Under the pieces are notes generated by a model. It had not been told where the DNA came from. It was given only the letters and a program-made list of their open reading frames with translations, and made no database searches. The position numbers and the translations under genes are program-made. Source: Sporosarcina luteola (GTDB taxonomy: Bacteria > Bacillota > Bacilli > Bacillales_A > Planococcaceae). From it: 64,000 bases of DNA. Positions 16,609-25,663 of the stretch are shown one piece after another (position 1 is the first letter of the stretch; each line of letters opens with the position of its first letter). The stretch lies in assembly GCF_023715585.1 (NCBI RefSeq), contig NZ_JAMBOK010000001.1:1488001-1552000 (forward strand), given 5' to 3'.

Positions 16609-16639
16609 AAAGGAATGCATCGTTGCGGATGCATTCCTT
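16609..16639. terminator. Bidirectional terminator
   Basis: AAAGGAATGCATC pairs with GGATGCATTCCTTT around GTTGC, between the peptide gene (+) and the convergent thiolase gene (-). Confidence 0.88.
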
Positions 16640-16648
16640 TTCTACTAT

Positions 16649-17860
16649 TCAACCTCCGTGAACATTCTCCACCACAACCGATATCCCCTGTCCGACTCCG
16701 ATGCACATCGTTGCTAGTCCTCTTCTTGCATTTCTTCTTTTCATTTCGTGGATCAATGTCGTTAGAATTCTTGCTCCGCTTGCCCCGAGCGGATGGCCTA
16801 ATGCGATTGCGCCCCCGTTGACATTTACTTTTTCGCTATCCAGCTCTAGCTGTTTCACACATTCCACTGCCTGGGATGCAAATGCTTCATTTATTTCAAT
16901 GAGATCAATGTCGGATGGCCCCAAATTGTGTTTCTTCATTAATTTCTTCGTTGAATAAACCGGTCCCAATCCCATAATGGATGGGTCCAATCCTGCCGTT
17001 GCGGAACCGATGTATTTGACGAGAGGCGTAAGGCCGTGTGTACGCGCAAATTCCCCGCTTACGAGCAATATGGCAGAAGCACCATCGTTCAATCCGGTCG
17101 AATTGCCTGCCGTCACTGTCCCACCTTGGAAGATTGGAACTATAGCCGATAGCTTTTCTATTGTCGTGGCTGGTCTAGGGTGTTCATCCCGATCTACAAT
17201 TTGCGTGCTGCCCTTCCTATCCCTAATCGCAACGGGAATGATTTCATCCGTGAACTTGCCTTCCTCGATTGCTAGTTTCGCCTTTTGTTGGCTGTTAACT
17301 GCAAAGGCATCTTGCTCTTCCCTCGTTACGCCAAAACGTACTGCAACGTTTTCCGCTGTCTGCGGCATCGAATCCGTTCCAAACAAGCGCTCCATTTCTG
17401 GATTAAGGAATCTCCAGCCGAGCGTTGTATCGTACATTTTCATGTCTCCGCGTTGAAATTCCGACTCAGGTTTCTTCATGACAAGAGGTGCCCTTGTCAT
17501 GCTTTCGACGCCTCCGGCAATGACAGCCTCGCACTCCCCCGACAAAATGGAACGCGCTGCTAAACTTACCGCATCCAAACCCGATCCACATAGTCTGTTG
17601 ACGGTTGTCCCGCTTATTTCTTTTGGAAATCCTGCTAGCAGCAACGACATCCTTGCCACATTCCGGTTCTCCTCACCCGCCCCGTTCGCGTTTCCGAATA
17701 TGACATCATCGATCAGTTCCAATGGAAATCCCGGATTCCTTTCGGCCAATCCCTTCAGAACGATAGCCCCCATATCATCCGGACGGACATTCTTTAACAG
17801 CCCTTTATATCTACCAATCGGCGTCCGGACTGCATCGATGATAAACACTTCCCTCTCCAT
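16649..17860 (-). CDS. Thiolase family acetyl-CoA acyltransferase
   Basis: 403 residues, normal for thiolases. The nucleophilic Cys is in [11 protein letters not shown] (near 90), the His in [17 protein letters not shown] (near 355) and the second Cys in [11 protein letters not shown] (near 385). It either condenses acetyl-CoA or cleaves 3-ketoacyl-CoA. The N-terminus ([20 protein letters not shown]) and the [15 protein letters not shown] segment resemble the 3-oxoadipyl-CoA/acetyl-CoA thiolase branch. It stands alone, with no beta-oxidation neighbours, so the pathway is open. Confidence 0.92.
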   Translation of the reverse strand: MEREVFIIDAVRTPIGRYKGLLKNVRPDDMGAIVLKGLAERNPGFPLELIDDVIFGNANGAGEENRNVARMSLLLAGFPKEISGTTVNRLCGSGLDAVSLAARSILSGECEAVIAGGVESMTRAPLVMKKPESEFQRGDMKMYDTTLGWRFLNPEMERLFGTDSMPQTAENVAVRFGVTREEQDAFAVNSQQKAKLAIEEGKFTDEIIPVAIRDRKGSTQIVDRDEHPRPATTIEKLSAIVPIFQGGTVTAGNSTGLNDGASAILLVSGEFARTHGLTPLVKYIGSATAGLDPSIMGLGPVYSTKKLMKKHNLGPSDIDLIEINEAFASQAVECVKQLELDSEKVNVNGGAIALGHPLGASGARILTTLIHEMKRRNARRGLATMCIGVGQGISVVVENVHGG

Positions 17861-17903
17861 ATCGCATACCTCAATTCCGAGTTTTTTTCGGTGCCTCTTT
17901 TTC

Positions 17904-18049
17904 GGTGCCTGTGCAGGGAACTATTCTGATTATTAACTACAATTGTATAAAAAATATGGAGAAGTCATCCATATCAATCTTCGGATGACCTCTCACTGTA
18001 TTATTATTACTAAAGTTGAATTGTCATAATTGCACCTTGCACAGGCACC
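17904..18049 (-). repeat. RAYT-associated palindromic element R1, single unit, reverse orientation
   Basis: Termini GGTGCCTGTGCA and TGCACAGGCACC, inner CAATTGTA and TGTCATAATTGCA motifs, and a central hairpin (GTCATCC/GGATGAC) followed by a T run on the minus strand, downstream of the 18069 gene. A stray GGTGCCT lies 14 bases outside at 17890. Confidence 0.88.
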
Positions 18050-18068
18050 CATACAATTCTCGAACAAT

Positions 18069-18839
18069 TTATAGCATTCCTGTTAGTCCTGGCAGGTATG
18101 AGAGGACGGTGGAGTCGCTTAGGAGTTTGAATAGGAGTCCGAATAGGATGATGACGAGGACTGTGTATGCTGCGTATCCGTGGAGCGGGTCGATTCCTTT
18201 TGGCTTTCTGGATAGGAGGACGCTGATCACATACCCCGGTGAGAGCATTAGGATATAAAGCAAACTGACAGCGAGTAGAAATAGTCCGTACCAGTAGGAG
18301 TTCATTGCCAACAAAAATAGGGATACGATTCCGATGACGAGTGCCGGCAAGGAGTGTGCACCGTATAGCACCACGATTTGCTTGAATGGGTAGGCGGGTC
18401 CAAAATTTTTCCCAATGATGAAGAGACCGAACGATATAATTACGATGCAAACTGCAACAAACCCCGCTACATTGAGGAAAACTGATGAAAAGGAAGGACT
18501 GCCAACTGTTTCAAGCGTAGCTTCTTTAAGTGTCGTGAAAACTGAGAGACCTACTATAATGGCATAAAGAAGCAGTGAAATGAAGCTGTTCCTGAACTCA
18601 TCGTCCTGTTTTGTCAGGCTGATCGATGGGTGTTTCAGGTGCTGTACGAAATAGGACCAGTACTCCTTTGTCAGGTTACTGACGTTTTCAAGGTGTACGT
18701 TTGATTCAGCATTGATAACAGTCGCCTCGACGACCGTCTGTCCATTTTGAAAGCCGTCCGCCGCCTCGGCCATTCTTATGCCGCAACTTCCGCAAAACCG
18801 TCCGTTCGCCTGCTCATTTCCGCAATTCGTACATATCAA
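18069..18839 (-). CDS. Zinc-ribbon membrane protein
   Basis: Starts with a zinc ribbon, ICTNCGNEQANGRFCGSCG (four Cys), then a 60-residue linker and about five to six hydrophobic helices covering the C-terminal 160 residues. I chose the TTG at 18839 because AGGAGG is 7 bases upstream; the longer frame lacks a site. Zinc-ribbon plus multi-helix proteins of this sort are common in Bacillota and poorly characterised; function unknown. Element R1 lies directly behind the stop and probably terminates transcription. Confidence 0.78.
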   Translation of the reverse strand: MICTNCGNEQANGRFCGSCGIRMAEAADGFQNGQTVVEATVINAESNVHLENVSNLTKEYWSYFVQHLKHPSISLTKQDDEFRNSFISLLLYAIIVGLSVFTTLKEATLETVGSPSFSSVFLNVAGFVAVCIVIISFGLFIIGKNFGPAYPFKQIVVLYGAHSLPALVIGIVSLFLLAMNSYWYGLFLLAVSLLYILMLSPGYVISVLLSRKPKGIDPLHGYAAYTVLVIILFGLLFKLLSDSTVLSYLPGLTGML

Positions 18840-18967
18840 ATTTTCTCCTCCTGTTTTTATTGTCAGTTCATCATCCGAGACTACGGCAGCCAATCAAGGT
18901 ATTGGCCTTCTATAGTAACTGTATTACGATGATCCATTCATTACGACTGATTTGTAGATTATGCAGA

Positions 18968-18996
18968 CAAAAAAAAGAGCACGTATCGTTACGTGC
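18968..18996 (-). terminator. Intrinsic terminator of the second regulator/peptide operon
   Basis: On the minus strand GCACGTA pairs with TACGTGC around ACGA, followed by TCTTTTTTTT. Confidence 0.9.
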
Positions 18997-19024
18997 AGAT
19001 AGAAGTATGAAATTGCTATCTCAT

Positions 19025-19165
19025 TTACCCCCTGGCATGTGGCGGGCCTACATCCTCATAGCCAAGTCCATGCGTGCTGTAATCGCTAGCGTATGCAAGA
19101 TTCATTGATGGAGAAAATACCGCTAACCCAAGAATGAGGCACATCATCAGCACTTTTTTCTTCAC
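19025..19165 (-). CDS. Secreted signalling-peptide precursor, 46 aa (second RRNPP cassette)
   Basis: GTG start at 19165, overlapping the regulator stop as GTGA, with GGGAGGTG upstream. It reads MKKKVLMMCLILGLAVFSPS, a signal peptide with probable cleavage after LAYA, leaving 20 residues containing STHGLGYEDVGPPHARG. It has the same length and position relative to its regulator as the peptide at 16462 but an unrelated tail, as expected for separate signalling specificities. A terminator follows. Pheromone function is inferred. Confidence 0.8.
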   Translation of the reverse strand: MKKKVLMMCLILGLAVFSPSMNLAYASDYSTHGLGYEDVGPPHARG

Positions 19166-20448
19166 TTTTCTTCACCTCCCTTCAGCTCCATCGTTAATCG
19201 CCTGTAGGCTTCGATGCAAAGTTCCTGTAATTTGAAGGCGTTTTTATATTTTTTATTCGTTTCATAATGGAGGGATAGATGGCGGGCAGCGTCCTTCAGT
19301 GCATTCCAGTCTTCATTTTCATGCAAGTGGACTATGCAATTCTTCATCTTCTGTTCATACAGATCATACTCGCCAAGAGCGTGGTATAATTTCGCCTCAA
19401 AATAGTCGAGATTCGCTTGCTCCAGCTCATTCTGGATGGAGACTTGCAGTCGAGTAATATTTTCCCGCAATGCCAATAGATCACCGAGGCGGAATAAAAT
19501 CCTCAATTTCAGCAGTTGCGAGTCAAAGAGAGTTGTACATTTCAACAGTTTTTTCAAATCTATACATTGATTGACCGTTTTCAATGCAAGGGCATAGTCG
19601 TTTTCTTTCATCATAACGGTAGCCAGATTATGATACAGCCGGCCATGAGTCTCTGACATGGGACTTCCCAAAACACTGAATCCCTTTTCAATGTATCGTC
19701 TTGCTTCTGTCGGCTTATGCTGTGCGAGATAAAGTGCTGCAATCAGATTATAGCAATCTCCGGACCTCCCCCAATTATGCATATGCAAATACTGCTCCTT
19801 TGCACGCTTTGCATATACGTGGGCGGCGCCATAATCATAAAGCTTGTAAAGGGCTAAGGAAATATTGTAGTTAATTTTAGCTGAAAGGGGTTCCTCTATC
19901 GTCAAGAGGAGGGCGTCTTCAAAATGGGTCATGCTCGCCTTATAGTCCTTTTTGAAATAGTAATACACACCTGATGTATACGTATATTTTTCAAGGAGCG
20001 ATCTGCTGGCATTTTCAAAGAAAGCTTGTGGAATGTGGGCGACTTCTGAGGAGTAATGGGCTTGTGCATCTGGGATACGTCCGACTTTAACCAGTTCGGT
20101 GTATTTTAATAAATGAAACATGATTTCCTGATGGATGGAGGAGATATAGGAAAAACGCTTATGATGCTTCTCAATAAATTGTGGGATTGCCTTTATATCT
20201 GAAGCTAGCAGTTCCTCATATTGTGTCAATAAGGTTTGGAGGAGTGGATCATCTTCATGAATTTTTTGGAAATAGCTAACTGGCACATCGAGCCGATCAG
20301 CTAACAGTCCAAGGACATCGCTCGAGGGTTCAAAACGGCCGCTTTCAATATTACTATAGTGGGAAGTTGATATGATTCCTGAGCTCGCCTCCTTTTGAGA
20401 GAGGCCTCTGCTCTCCCGCAGCCTCCGTATCCGACTGCCGATGTGCAT
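19162..20448 (-). CDS. HTH/TPR regulator of the RRNPP (PlcR/NprR-like) type
   Basis: 428 residues. N-terminal Xre HTH (MHIGSRIRRLRESRGLSQKE; GIISTSHYSNIESGRFEPS), then TPR-like repeats to the end. The ATG at 20448 follows AGAGGTG; longer in-frame starts at up to 20508 have no site. It is translationally coupled to the secreted peptide at 19165. The divergent neighbour is a secreted NlpC/P60-like enzyme, a plausible target by analogy with NprR, which controls a secreted protease. Palindromes near both promoters are candidate operators. Confidence 0.88.
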   Translation of the reverse strand: MHIGSRIRRLRESRGLSQKEASSGIISTSHYSNIESGRFEPSSDVLGLLADRLDVPVSYFQKIHEDDPLLQTLLTQYEELLASDIKAIPQFIEKHHKRFSYISSIHQEIMFHLLKYTELVKVGRIPDAQAHYSSEVAHIPQAFFENASRSLLEKYTYTSGVYYYFKKDYKASMTHFEDALLLTIEEPLSAKINYNISLALYKLYDYGAAHVYAKRAKEQYLHMHNWGRSGDCYNLIAALYLAQHKPTEARRYIEKGFSVLGSPMSETHGRLYHNLATVMMKENDYALALKTVNQCIDLKKLLKCTTLFDSQLLKLRILFRLGDLLALRENITRLQVSIQNELEQANLDYFEAKLYHALGEYDLYEQKMKNCIVHLHENEDWNALKDAARHLSLHYETNKKYKNAFKLQELCIEAYRRLTMELKGGEEK

Positions 20449-20492
20449 GTTGTCACCTCTTTTCCTTCTTTCCACCATTGTACGTAATTTAT

Positions 20493-20508
20493 TTGTTATA
20501 TACAACAA
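20493..20508. promoter_or_regulatory. Palindrome upstream of the second RRNPP regulator
   Basis: TTGTTATATACAACAA is nearly perfectly palindromic and lies 45 bases before the regulator start, within its probable promoter. Candidate autoregulatory operator. Confidence 0.4.
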
Positions 20509-20753
20509 GAATTTTATGTATTGTTAATTTTCATTCTTTTGTACTTGTTTTGCGGACAGGCAAATGATTCTTCCATCACTATAGGGAAAATCCATTCCTC
20601 AATTTGTTCTATTAAGTTTTTTATCATTTCATTATTTCAAACGCCTATTTACCTAGCAAGCGGCGTTCATCTTTGCATATTCACAAAAGGTTCCCGGATT
20701 TTCATTCAATAAAATACTAGAATATAGTGCAAACCCCTTATTGTCACAAAATT

Positions 20754-20781
20754 TTAACTATTACATTATACATGCTATAGT
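20754..20781 (+). promoter_or_regulatory. SigA-type promoter of the secreted NlpC/P60-like gene
   Basis: TTAACT, 16 bases, TATAGT. A 20-bp palindrome follows directly at the expected transcription start. Confidence 0.65.
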
Positions 20782-20784
20782 GTA

Positions 20785-20835
20785 AGTATGTTGGACAACA
20801 TACTAAATTGAAGGCGAAACTGGCCAGTTGCCTTC
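20785..20835 (+). promoter_or_regulatory. Operator-like palindrome and leader hairpin
   Basis: AGTATGTTG-GA-CAACATACT (20785-20804) is a perfect inverted repeat at the probable +1. Then GAAGGC/GCCTTC with inner AACTGG/CCAGTT forms a leader hairpin (20810-20835) just before the ribosome binding site. The first resembles a repressor or activator operator, the second an mRNA-stability structure. Confidence 0.55.
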
Positions 20836-20853
20836 GCAAAAGGAGCGAGTAAC

Positions 20854-21570
20854 GTGAAAAGATTCATTGCAATTGCATTGGCAGGAATTCTCGTTATCGG
20901 TGTTCAGTTCCCTATCCGCGCTTCAGCAGTCCAGCAACACAAGTTTGAAATCGTAATGAATCAGCCTAATGTCTACGTCGAGGATTTCGTATCTACTAGA
21001 TTCCGCGAAATCAAGATCAACGGTCAGATGGACAAGGAAATGAATAAACAAAAGCAGTTGTCCATTACAATTGCCAAGCTGTTGGCCGAGCATTTCGGCA
21101 AAAATGGAAAGGTTCAAGGCGGGGGATCTGCAAACTATATCATTGGTCCGAGCGAAAGCGGTGATTTCTTCTATACACCGGCCTCGACCGCCTTCGTAAA
21201 CCATGGTCATGTCGGATTATACTATTCCAACAACACAATTGTGGAATCCGTCTTCCCTACTGGCGTCCGCAGCATTTCTGCCAACGTCAAGATGGTAGAA
21301 AAAGGGGCAGTCGTGAAATCCGTTTCCACAACAAATACGGTCAAGCAAAATGCAGCAAACTGGGCGTACACCCAAATTGGACAGCCGTACTCATTGAACT
21401 TCATGAACAACCGAAACACAGGACATATGGGCGCGAAAAACTGCTCCAAACTCATCTGGTCAGCTTATTTATTGTATGGCGGATTGGATTTGGATGTAAA
21501 TAAGGGCTTTGGCGTCTATCCACGAGATATCCGTGACGCAAAACAGACTAGATTCGTCCGTCAAATTTAA
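20854..21570 (+). CDS. Secreted NlpC/P60-like (YiiX-type permuted papain-fold) hydrolase
   Basis: 238 residues with a Sec signal peptide (cleavage near RASA). The mature part has NHGHVGLYYSNNTIVESV with the candidate catalytic His and, later, KNCSKLIWSAYLLYGG with the catalytic Cys. His before Cys is the order of the permuted YiiX/YebB branch of NlpC/P60. Likely substrates are cell-wall peptides or an amidated surface molecule. GTG start at 20854 with AAAGGAG 8 bases upstream. A good promoter and operator-like palindrome precede it; the neighbouring peptide-responsive regulator may control it. Confidence 0.78.
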   Translation: MKRFIAIALAGILVIGVQFPIRASAVQQHKFEIVMNQPNVYVEDFVSTRFREIKINGQMDKEMNKQKQLSITIAKLLAEHFGKNGKVQGGGSANYIIGPSESGDFFYTPASTAFVNHGHVGLYYSNNTIVESVFPTGVRSISANVKMVEKGAVVKSVSTTNTVKQNAANWAYTQIGQPYSLNFMNNRNTGHMGAKNCSKLIWSAYLLYGGLDLDVNKGFGVYPRDIRDAKQTRFVRQI

Positions 21571-21653
21571 TGATGCCGAGACGCATTTGATTCTTACAAA
21601 GGGGCTGTTCGTTAGAGACCAGCTCCTTCATTCAGCTAAGGGGGTTTCGGAAC

Positions 21654-22826
21654 ATGAAAAAGAAGTTGTTATTCGCCGGCATCACCGTATTGTTTGTCGT
21701 CGTCATGACCACTGCCTATTATGCTTTCAGCCGCCAACATTCGATAGAATTCCTATCGGGGTCTGACCTGTCAAGTCCTGATTTGCTGAAGGATACTGCG
21801 GCAATTCTGTATTTCTCGACGACTGCGAATCAGGACATGAATCGGGATGGTCTCAGCTTTACAGTTTTTGTGGATCAGGCAGGAAATACGAAGATGTTGA
21901 AAATGAAAGGCCTTGAGCTTGGAACAATCTTCGCAACAAAGGAATCCTTCTTTTTAGCAGACCGCGGTCATATCTATCTGGCCGATTCAGATGGGACTAA
22001 AACATTCGCAATGCTGCCTGAAGAACATACCGGTGAGTTGATGGCTTACAGTGAAAAGGACAATCTCTTTTACGCCATCTATAACTCTGGCTTCATGGAG
22101 GATGGCGGCTATCGGGCGAATATACGGTTTGGAAATGCGAACGGATTCAATACAAACCACATCCCCCATTATTTGCAAATGTCCGGCAAAGCAGACGGGA
22201 ACCTACTGATGGTGATCGGTGTCGATGACGGCATTTCATTGCAAAAGATGCCCCTTCAAAAAGATGTCCAGCCTGAAGAAATCGTGTCGCTCGGCCCGAT
22301 TGGCGAACGGATCGGATTGGCATCGATTTTGAAGGAAGGCGACTACTATTATCTTCTGATGGCCGACACGGAAAAGCTGACAAGCGATGTATACCGCATC
22401 CATGAAAAGACGAAGGAAATCGTGACGTTTCCACTAACCACTTACAAGGACATCAAAGAATACATCATCCGCCTTCCCTATAACCTTCGGAACGCCGCCA
22501 CCATCCATGACGGCACCCTCTACTATGTGGATGGTATCGGGGATGTGTACACCCTCACCCCCGAAACAGGTGAAGTCCATATTGCCTTTAGCCTTCAAGG
22601 AGCGAGTCAAGGACAAATGAAAATGTCCGAACAAATATACTTCCGAGACGGCAAGCTCCACTTCTTCCGCTACCACGAATCTTCAGACACTCATTCAATC
22701 GACACATATGACATAACGACAGGTAAATTACTAAGCGAGCTTCCAATCAAAGGCCTCGATGAGATGTACCACTACGCACAACTAAAGCACAAGCGCCTCT
22801 CCTCGTATGACTTAATAGTACGTTGA
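21654..22826 (+). CDS. Membrane-anchored protein, probable beta-propeller-like exterior domain
   Basis: 390 residues. One N-terminal helix (KKKLLFAGITVLFVVVMTTA) is followed by an extracellular domain with repeated four-strand-like segments (SFFLADRGHIYLADSDG; GTLYYVDGIGDVYTLTPETG; YDITTGKLLSELP). This suggests a propeller, but I recognise no family and see no catalytic motif. The ATG follows AAGGGGG. It lies 83 bases behind the NlpC/P60 gene and may be cotranscribed. Element R2 begins 14 bases after the stop. Confidence 0.68.
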   Translation: MKKKLLFAGITVLFVVVMTTAYYAFSRQHSIEFLSGSDLSSPDLLKDTAAILYFSTTANQDMNRDGLSFTVFVDQAGNTKMLKMKGLELGTIFATKESFFLADRGHIYLADSDGTKTFAMLPEEHTGELMAYSEKDNLFYAIYNSGFMEDGGYRANIRFGNANGFNTNHIPHYLQMSGKADGNLLMVIGVDDGISLQKMPLQKDVQPEEIVSLGPIGERIGLASILKEGDYYYLLMADTEKLTSDVYRIHEKTKEIVTFPLTTYKDIKEYIIRLPYNLRNAATIHDGTLYYVDGIGDVYTLTPETGEVHIAFSLQGASQGQMKMSEQIYFRDGKLHFFRYHESSDTHSIDTYDITTGKLLSELPIKGLDEMYHYAQLKHKRLSSYDLIVR

Positions 22827-22840
22827 AGGCGGTTAGGGCG

Positions 22841-23146
22841 GTGCCTGTGCAGCAAACTATTCAGACAATACACTACAATTGCATAAGCAAAATGCGAAAG
22901 CCAATCTCAATGCGAGGAGATTGGCTTTTTTGTGTATTATTAGTCAGGATGGTGAATTAACATAATTGCATCTTGCACAGGCACCGACACAATTCTGACT
23001 ATGCACTACAATTGAATAGAAAATATAGAGAGTCCACTCGAATCACTAATGTGGCGGTCTCTCACTGTATAAAAATACCGTTGATTGAATTGTCATAAAT
23101 GCACCTTGCACAGGCACCCGCTCATTATGCACCTTGCACAGGCACC
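22841..23146 (-). repeat. RAYT-associated palindromic element R2, two units plus a fragment, reverse orientation
   Basis: Unit one is 22841-22985, with central stem AAGCCAATCTC/GAGATTGGCTT followed by six T on the plus strand, behind the 21654 gene. Unit two (to 23118) shares the junction, and an extra terminal fragment TGCACCTTGCACAGGCACC ends at 23146. The remaining DNA to 23277 shows no gene. Confidence 0.85.
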
Positions 23147-23277
23147 CGCTCATTGGCACTCGATCATTACTGTTATTATCTATGCTTAATATATTTATAA
23201 AAATACTTATAGTTTGATATTAATATGATGCAATTTCAACCGAAATAAAGATGGTGAGAGAGAATTAGGGAGGATGA

Positions 23278-25242
23278 ATGTTTGTGTTTAGTACTATTCG
23301 AAAGAAACTCATTTCGGCGTTTGCTTTAATTTTGATCATTCCATCGGTAAGCATCGGATTTTTATCCTATACGAGTGCGAAAACTGCAGTGGAAAGTCAA
23401 ATCATGGGAGAAGCGACCGATAATATCGCCATTTTAAATACGACGATCGATAATACGCTTAGTCCGAAGATCCACGATATCGAGATGTTGAGCGGGAATA
23501 TTACGTCAAGTCAATATGATGGGAATGAGAGCCAAGAACTTAGGAGTAAACTGGCTCACTACGCCGATTTGCATCCGGAAATATTGAGTATCTATGTCGG
23601 GACGGAGAAAGGGCAATTTTTCGAAGGAGGAGGTTCCACCGTCCCCTCATCGTATGATCCACGGACGCGCGATTGGTATAAGCAGTCCATGGAGCATAAA
23701 GGTGAACTCCAGATTTCAAAGCCTTATGAAGATGCGGCTGAAGACGTCATGGTTGTCACAATTTCCAAAACGACGAAGGATCATTCCGGTGTCGTTAGCG
23801 TCGATATTAGGCTGGATGTGATCAATCAGCTCACGAGCCAAGTAAAGATCGGCGAAAAGGGATACGCAATGTTGATGGATGAGGATATGAATTTCATTTC
23901 GCATCCGACAAGTAAGGCAGGTACAGTTGCGGAAGAGGCCTTCTATAAGAAGCTCTATGAGAAGGATAGCGGCTCTTTCAAGTATGATTATCAGGGCCAA
24001 GGGAAGTTCATGACATTTATTACGAATGAACTATCCGGTTGGAAAATTGGGGGATCGCTTTATGAATCCGAAGTGGGAGATGCTGCAGCCCCGATTCTGA
24101 AGACGACGATGATTGTCATAGTCATCGCGCTGCTTATTGGAATCCTCATCGTTTATTTCGTCATAAGATCCGTCCTTAGACCAATTCAGGATTTGAGGAA
24201 TAAAGCAAACACGATCAGCCGCGGAGATTTGACCACGGAAATCGTTGTCAGTTCGAAAGACGAAATCGGCCAATTGGGACATGCATTCATTGACATGCAG
24301 GAAAGCTTGAAGAACCTGATCGGGAAGATCGAGAAAAACACGGAATTCGTCGCAGCCTCATCCGAACAATTGACGGCAAGCGCAGAACAGACGACGTACG
24401 CTACGGAACATGTTGCTGAAGCCGTTCAGGAAGTGGCGGGCAACGCGGAAAACCAAATGAGCAGCATCGAGAAGAACGTCCAACTGATCGAGCAAGTGAC
24501 GGAAGGGATTGCACATATCGCGGAAAGTTCGCTTAAAGTGTCGGAGCTCGCCATCCATACGATGACGCAAGCCGAAGTCGGCGGCAAAGCGGTGACTGAT
24601 ACAGTGAATCAAATGTCGTCCATCCAGTCTTCTGTATCCGAATCGAACAAGATGATCAGCTCTTTATCCGAACGGTCGAAAGAAGTTGGCACGATCTTGA
24701 ATGTCATTACCGGCATTGCACAACAGACGAATCTGCTGTCCCTGAACGCTGCCATCGAAGCGGCTAGAGCGGGAGAACACGGCAAAGGATTCGCAGTCGT
24801 CGCCGATGAAGTGCGGAAGCTTGCAGAACAATCACAGCAGTCCGCCACGGAGATTTTCAACATCATCCAAGGCATCCAGCAGGATACCGAAAGCTCAGTT
24901 GAGATCATGGCGAAAGTGACAGAAGACGTCAAAGAAGGAATGGCCATCTCGAACGGAGCAATTGAAAAGTTCCAGCAGATCTTGGCGAGCACTCAAGAGG
25001 TCACCCCGCAGATGGATGACATTTCCGAAACGGCGCATACCGTCCGAATCGCCATCCGGGAAGTGAATGAGACGGCGAACGAGCTCGAAAACATGGCGAA
25101 AAGCAATGCCTCTTCCTCCGAAGAAGTAGCGGCCTCCACTGAAGAGCAGCTCGCTTCCATGGAAGAAATCACCGCCTCCGCCAAAACCCTCTCCCACATG
25201 GCAGAGGAACTGCAAGAACTCATCTCGACCTTTAAACATTAA
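23278..25242 (+). CDS. Methyl-accepting chemotaxis protein (dCache sensor)
   Basis: 654 residues. Helix 1 at about 10-32, a double-Cache extracellular sensor ([50 protein letters not shown]), helix 2 at about 275-298, HAMP ([20 protein letters not shown]), and a signalling domain with hairpin tip [20 protein letters not shown] and [20 protein letters not shown]. It senses a small extracellular ligand, probably an amino or organic acid, and controls CheA. GGGAGG is close (about 5 bases) to the ATG; a GTG six bases on is an alternative. Element R3 follows the stop. Confidence 0.95.
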   Translation: MFVFSTIRKKLISAFALILIIPSVSIGFLSYTSAKTAVESQIMGEATDNIAILNTTIDNTLSPKIHDIEMLSGNITSSQYDGNESQELRSKLAHYADLHPEILSIYVGTEKGQFFEGGGSTVPSSYDPRTRDWYKQSMEHKGELQISKPYEDAAEDVMVVTISKTTKDHSGVVSVDIRLDVINQLTSQVKIGEKGYAMLMDEDMNFISHPTSKAGTVAEEAFYKKLYEKDSGSFKYDYQGQGKFMTFITNELSGWKIGGSLYESEVGDAAAPILKTTMIVIVIALLIGILIVYFVIRSVLRPIQDLRNKANTISRGDLTTEIVVSSKDEIGQLGHAFIDMQESLKNLIGKIEKNTEFVAASSEQLTASAEQTTYATEHVAEAVQEVAGNAENQMSSIEKNVQLIEQVTEGIAHIAESSLKVSELAIHTMTQAEVGGKAVTDTVNQMSSIQSSVSESNKMISSLSERSKEVGTILNVITGIAQQTNLLSLNAAIEAARAGEHGKGFAVVADEVRKLAEQSQQSATEIFNIIQGIQQDTESSVEIMAKVTEDVKEGMAISNGAIEKFQQILASTQEVTPQMDDISETAHTVRIAIREVNETANELENMAKSNASSSEEVAASTEEQLASMEEITASAKTLSHMAEELQELISTFKH

Positions 25243-25277
25243 GACGGTGCTAAATCGGTGCCTTTTACCTTTTTACC

Positions 25278-25556
25278 GGTGCCTGTGCACCACACATTTA
25301 TGACAATTCAAAAATAGTTATATAAATGCAACTAGAAGCCAACCAACGATTGACGTGGTTGGCTTCTTCTTTTATTTTATGCAATTGTAGTGCATAGTCA
25401 GAATTGTTTCGGTGCCTGTGCACGGTGCAATTATGACAATTCGATTCTATGAATAAAAATGCATATAAATTTATTAATTCTATTAACTCCACCGCATTTT
25501 CATTTTTCCTCATACAATTGTAGTGCATAATCTGAATAGTGTCTTGCACAGGCACC
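25278..25556 (+). repeat. RAYT-associated palindromic element R3, two tandem units
   Basis: Unit two starts at the second GGTGCCTGTGCA near 25412. Central stem of unit one is GAAGCCAACCA/TGGTTGGCTTC followed by a T-rich stretch; stem two is weak. Further GGTGC and GGTGCCT copies lie just outside at 25246 and 25257. It begins 35 bases after the chemoreceptor stop. Confidence 0.9.
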
Positions 25557-25663
25557 GTATTTTCCCAGGAATTTAACATTTACATATCAATGTTGTTACA
25601 ATGCGTTGAATTGGGGATAAGGGGGTATATACTAGCAGCATAGTTAGGTAGAGGTGTTTGTTT

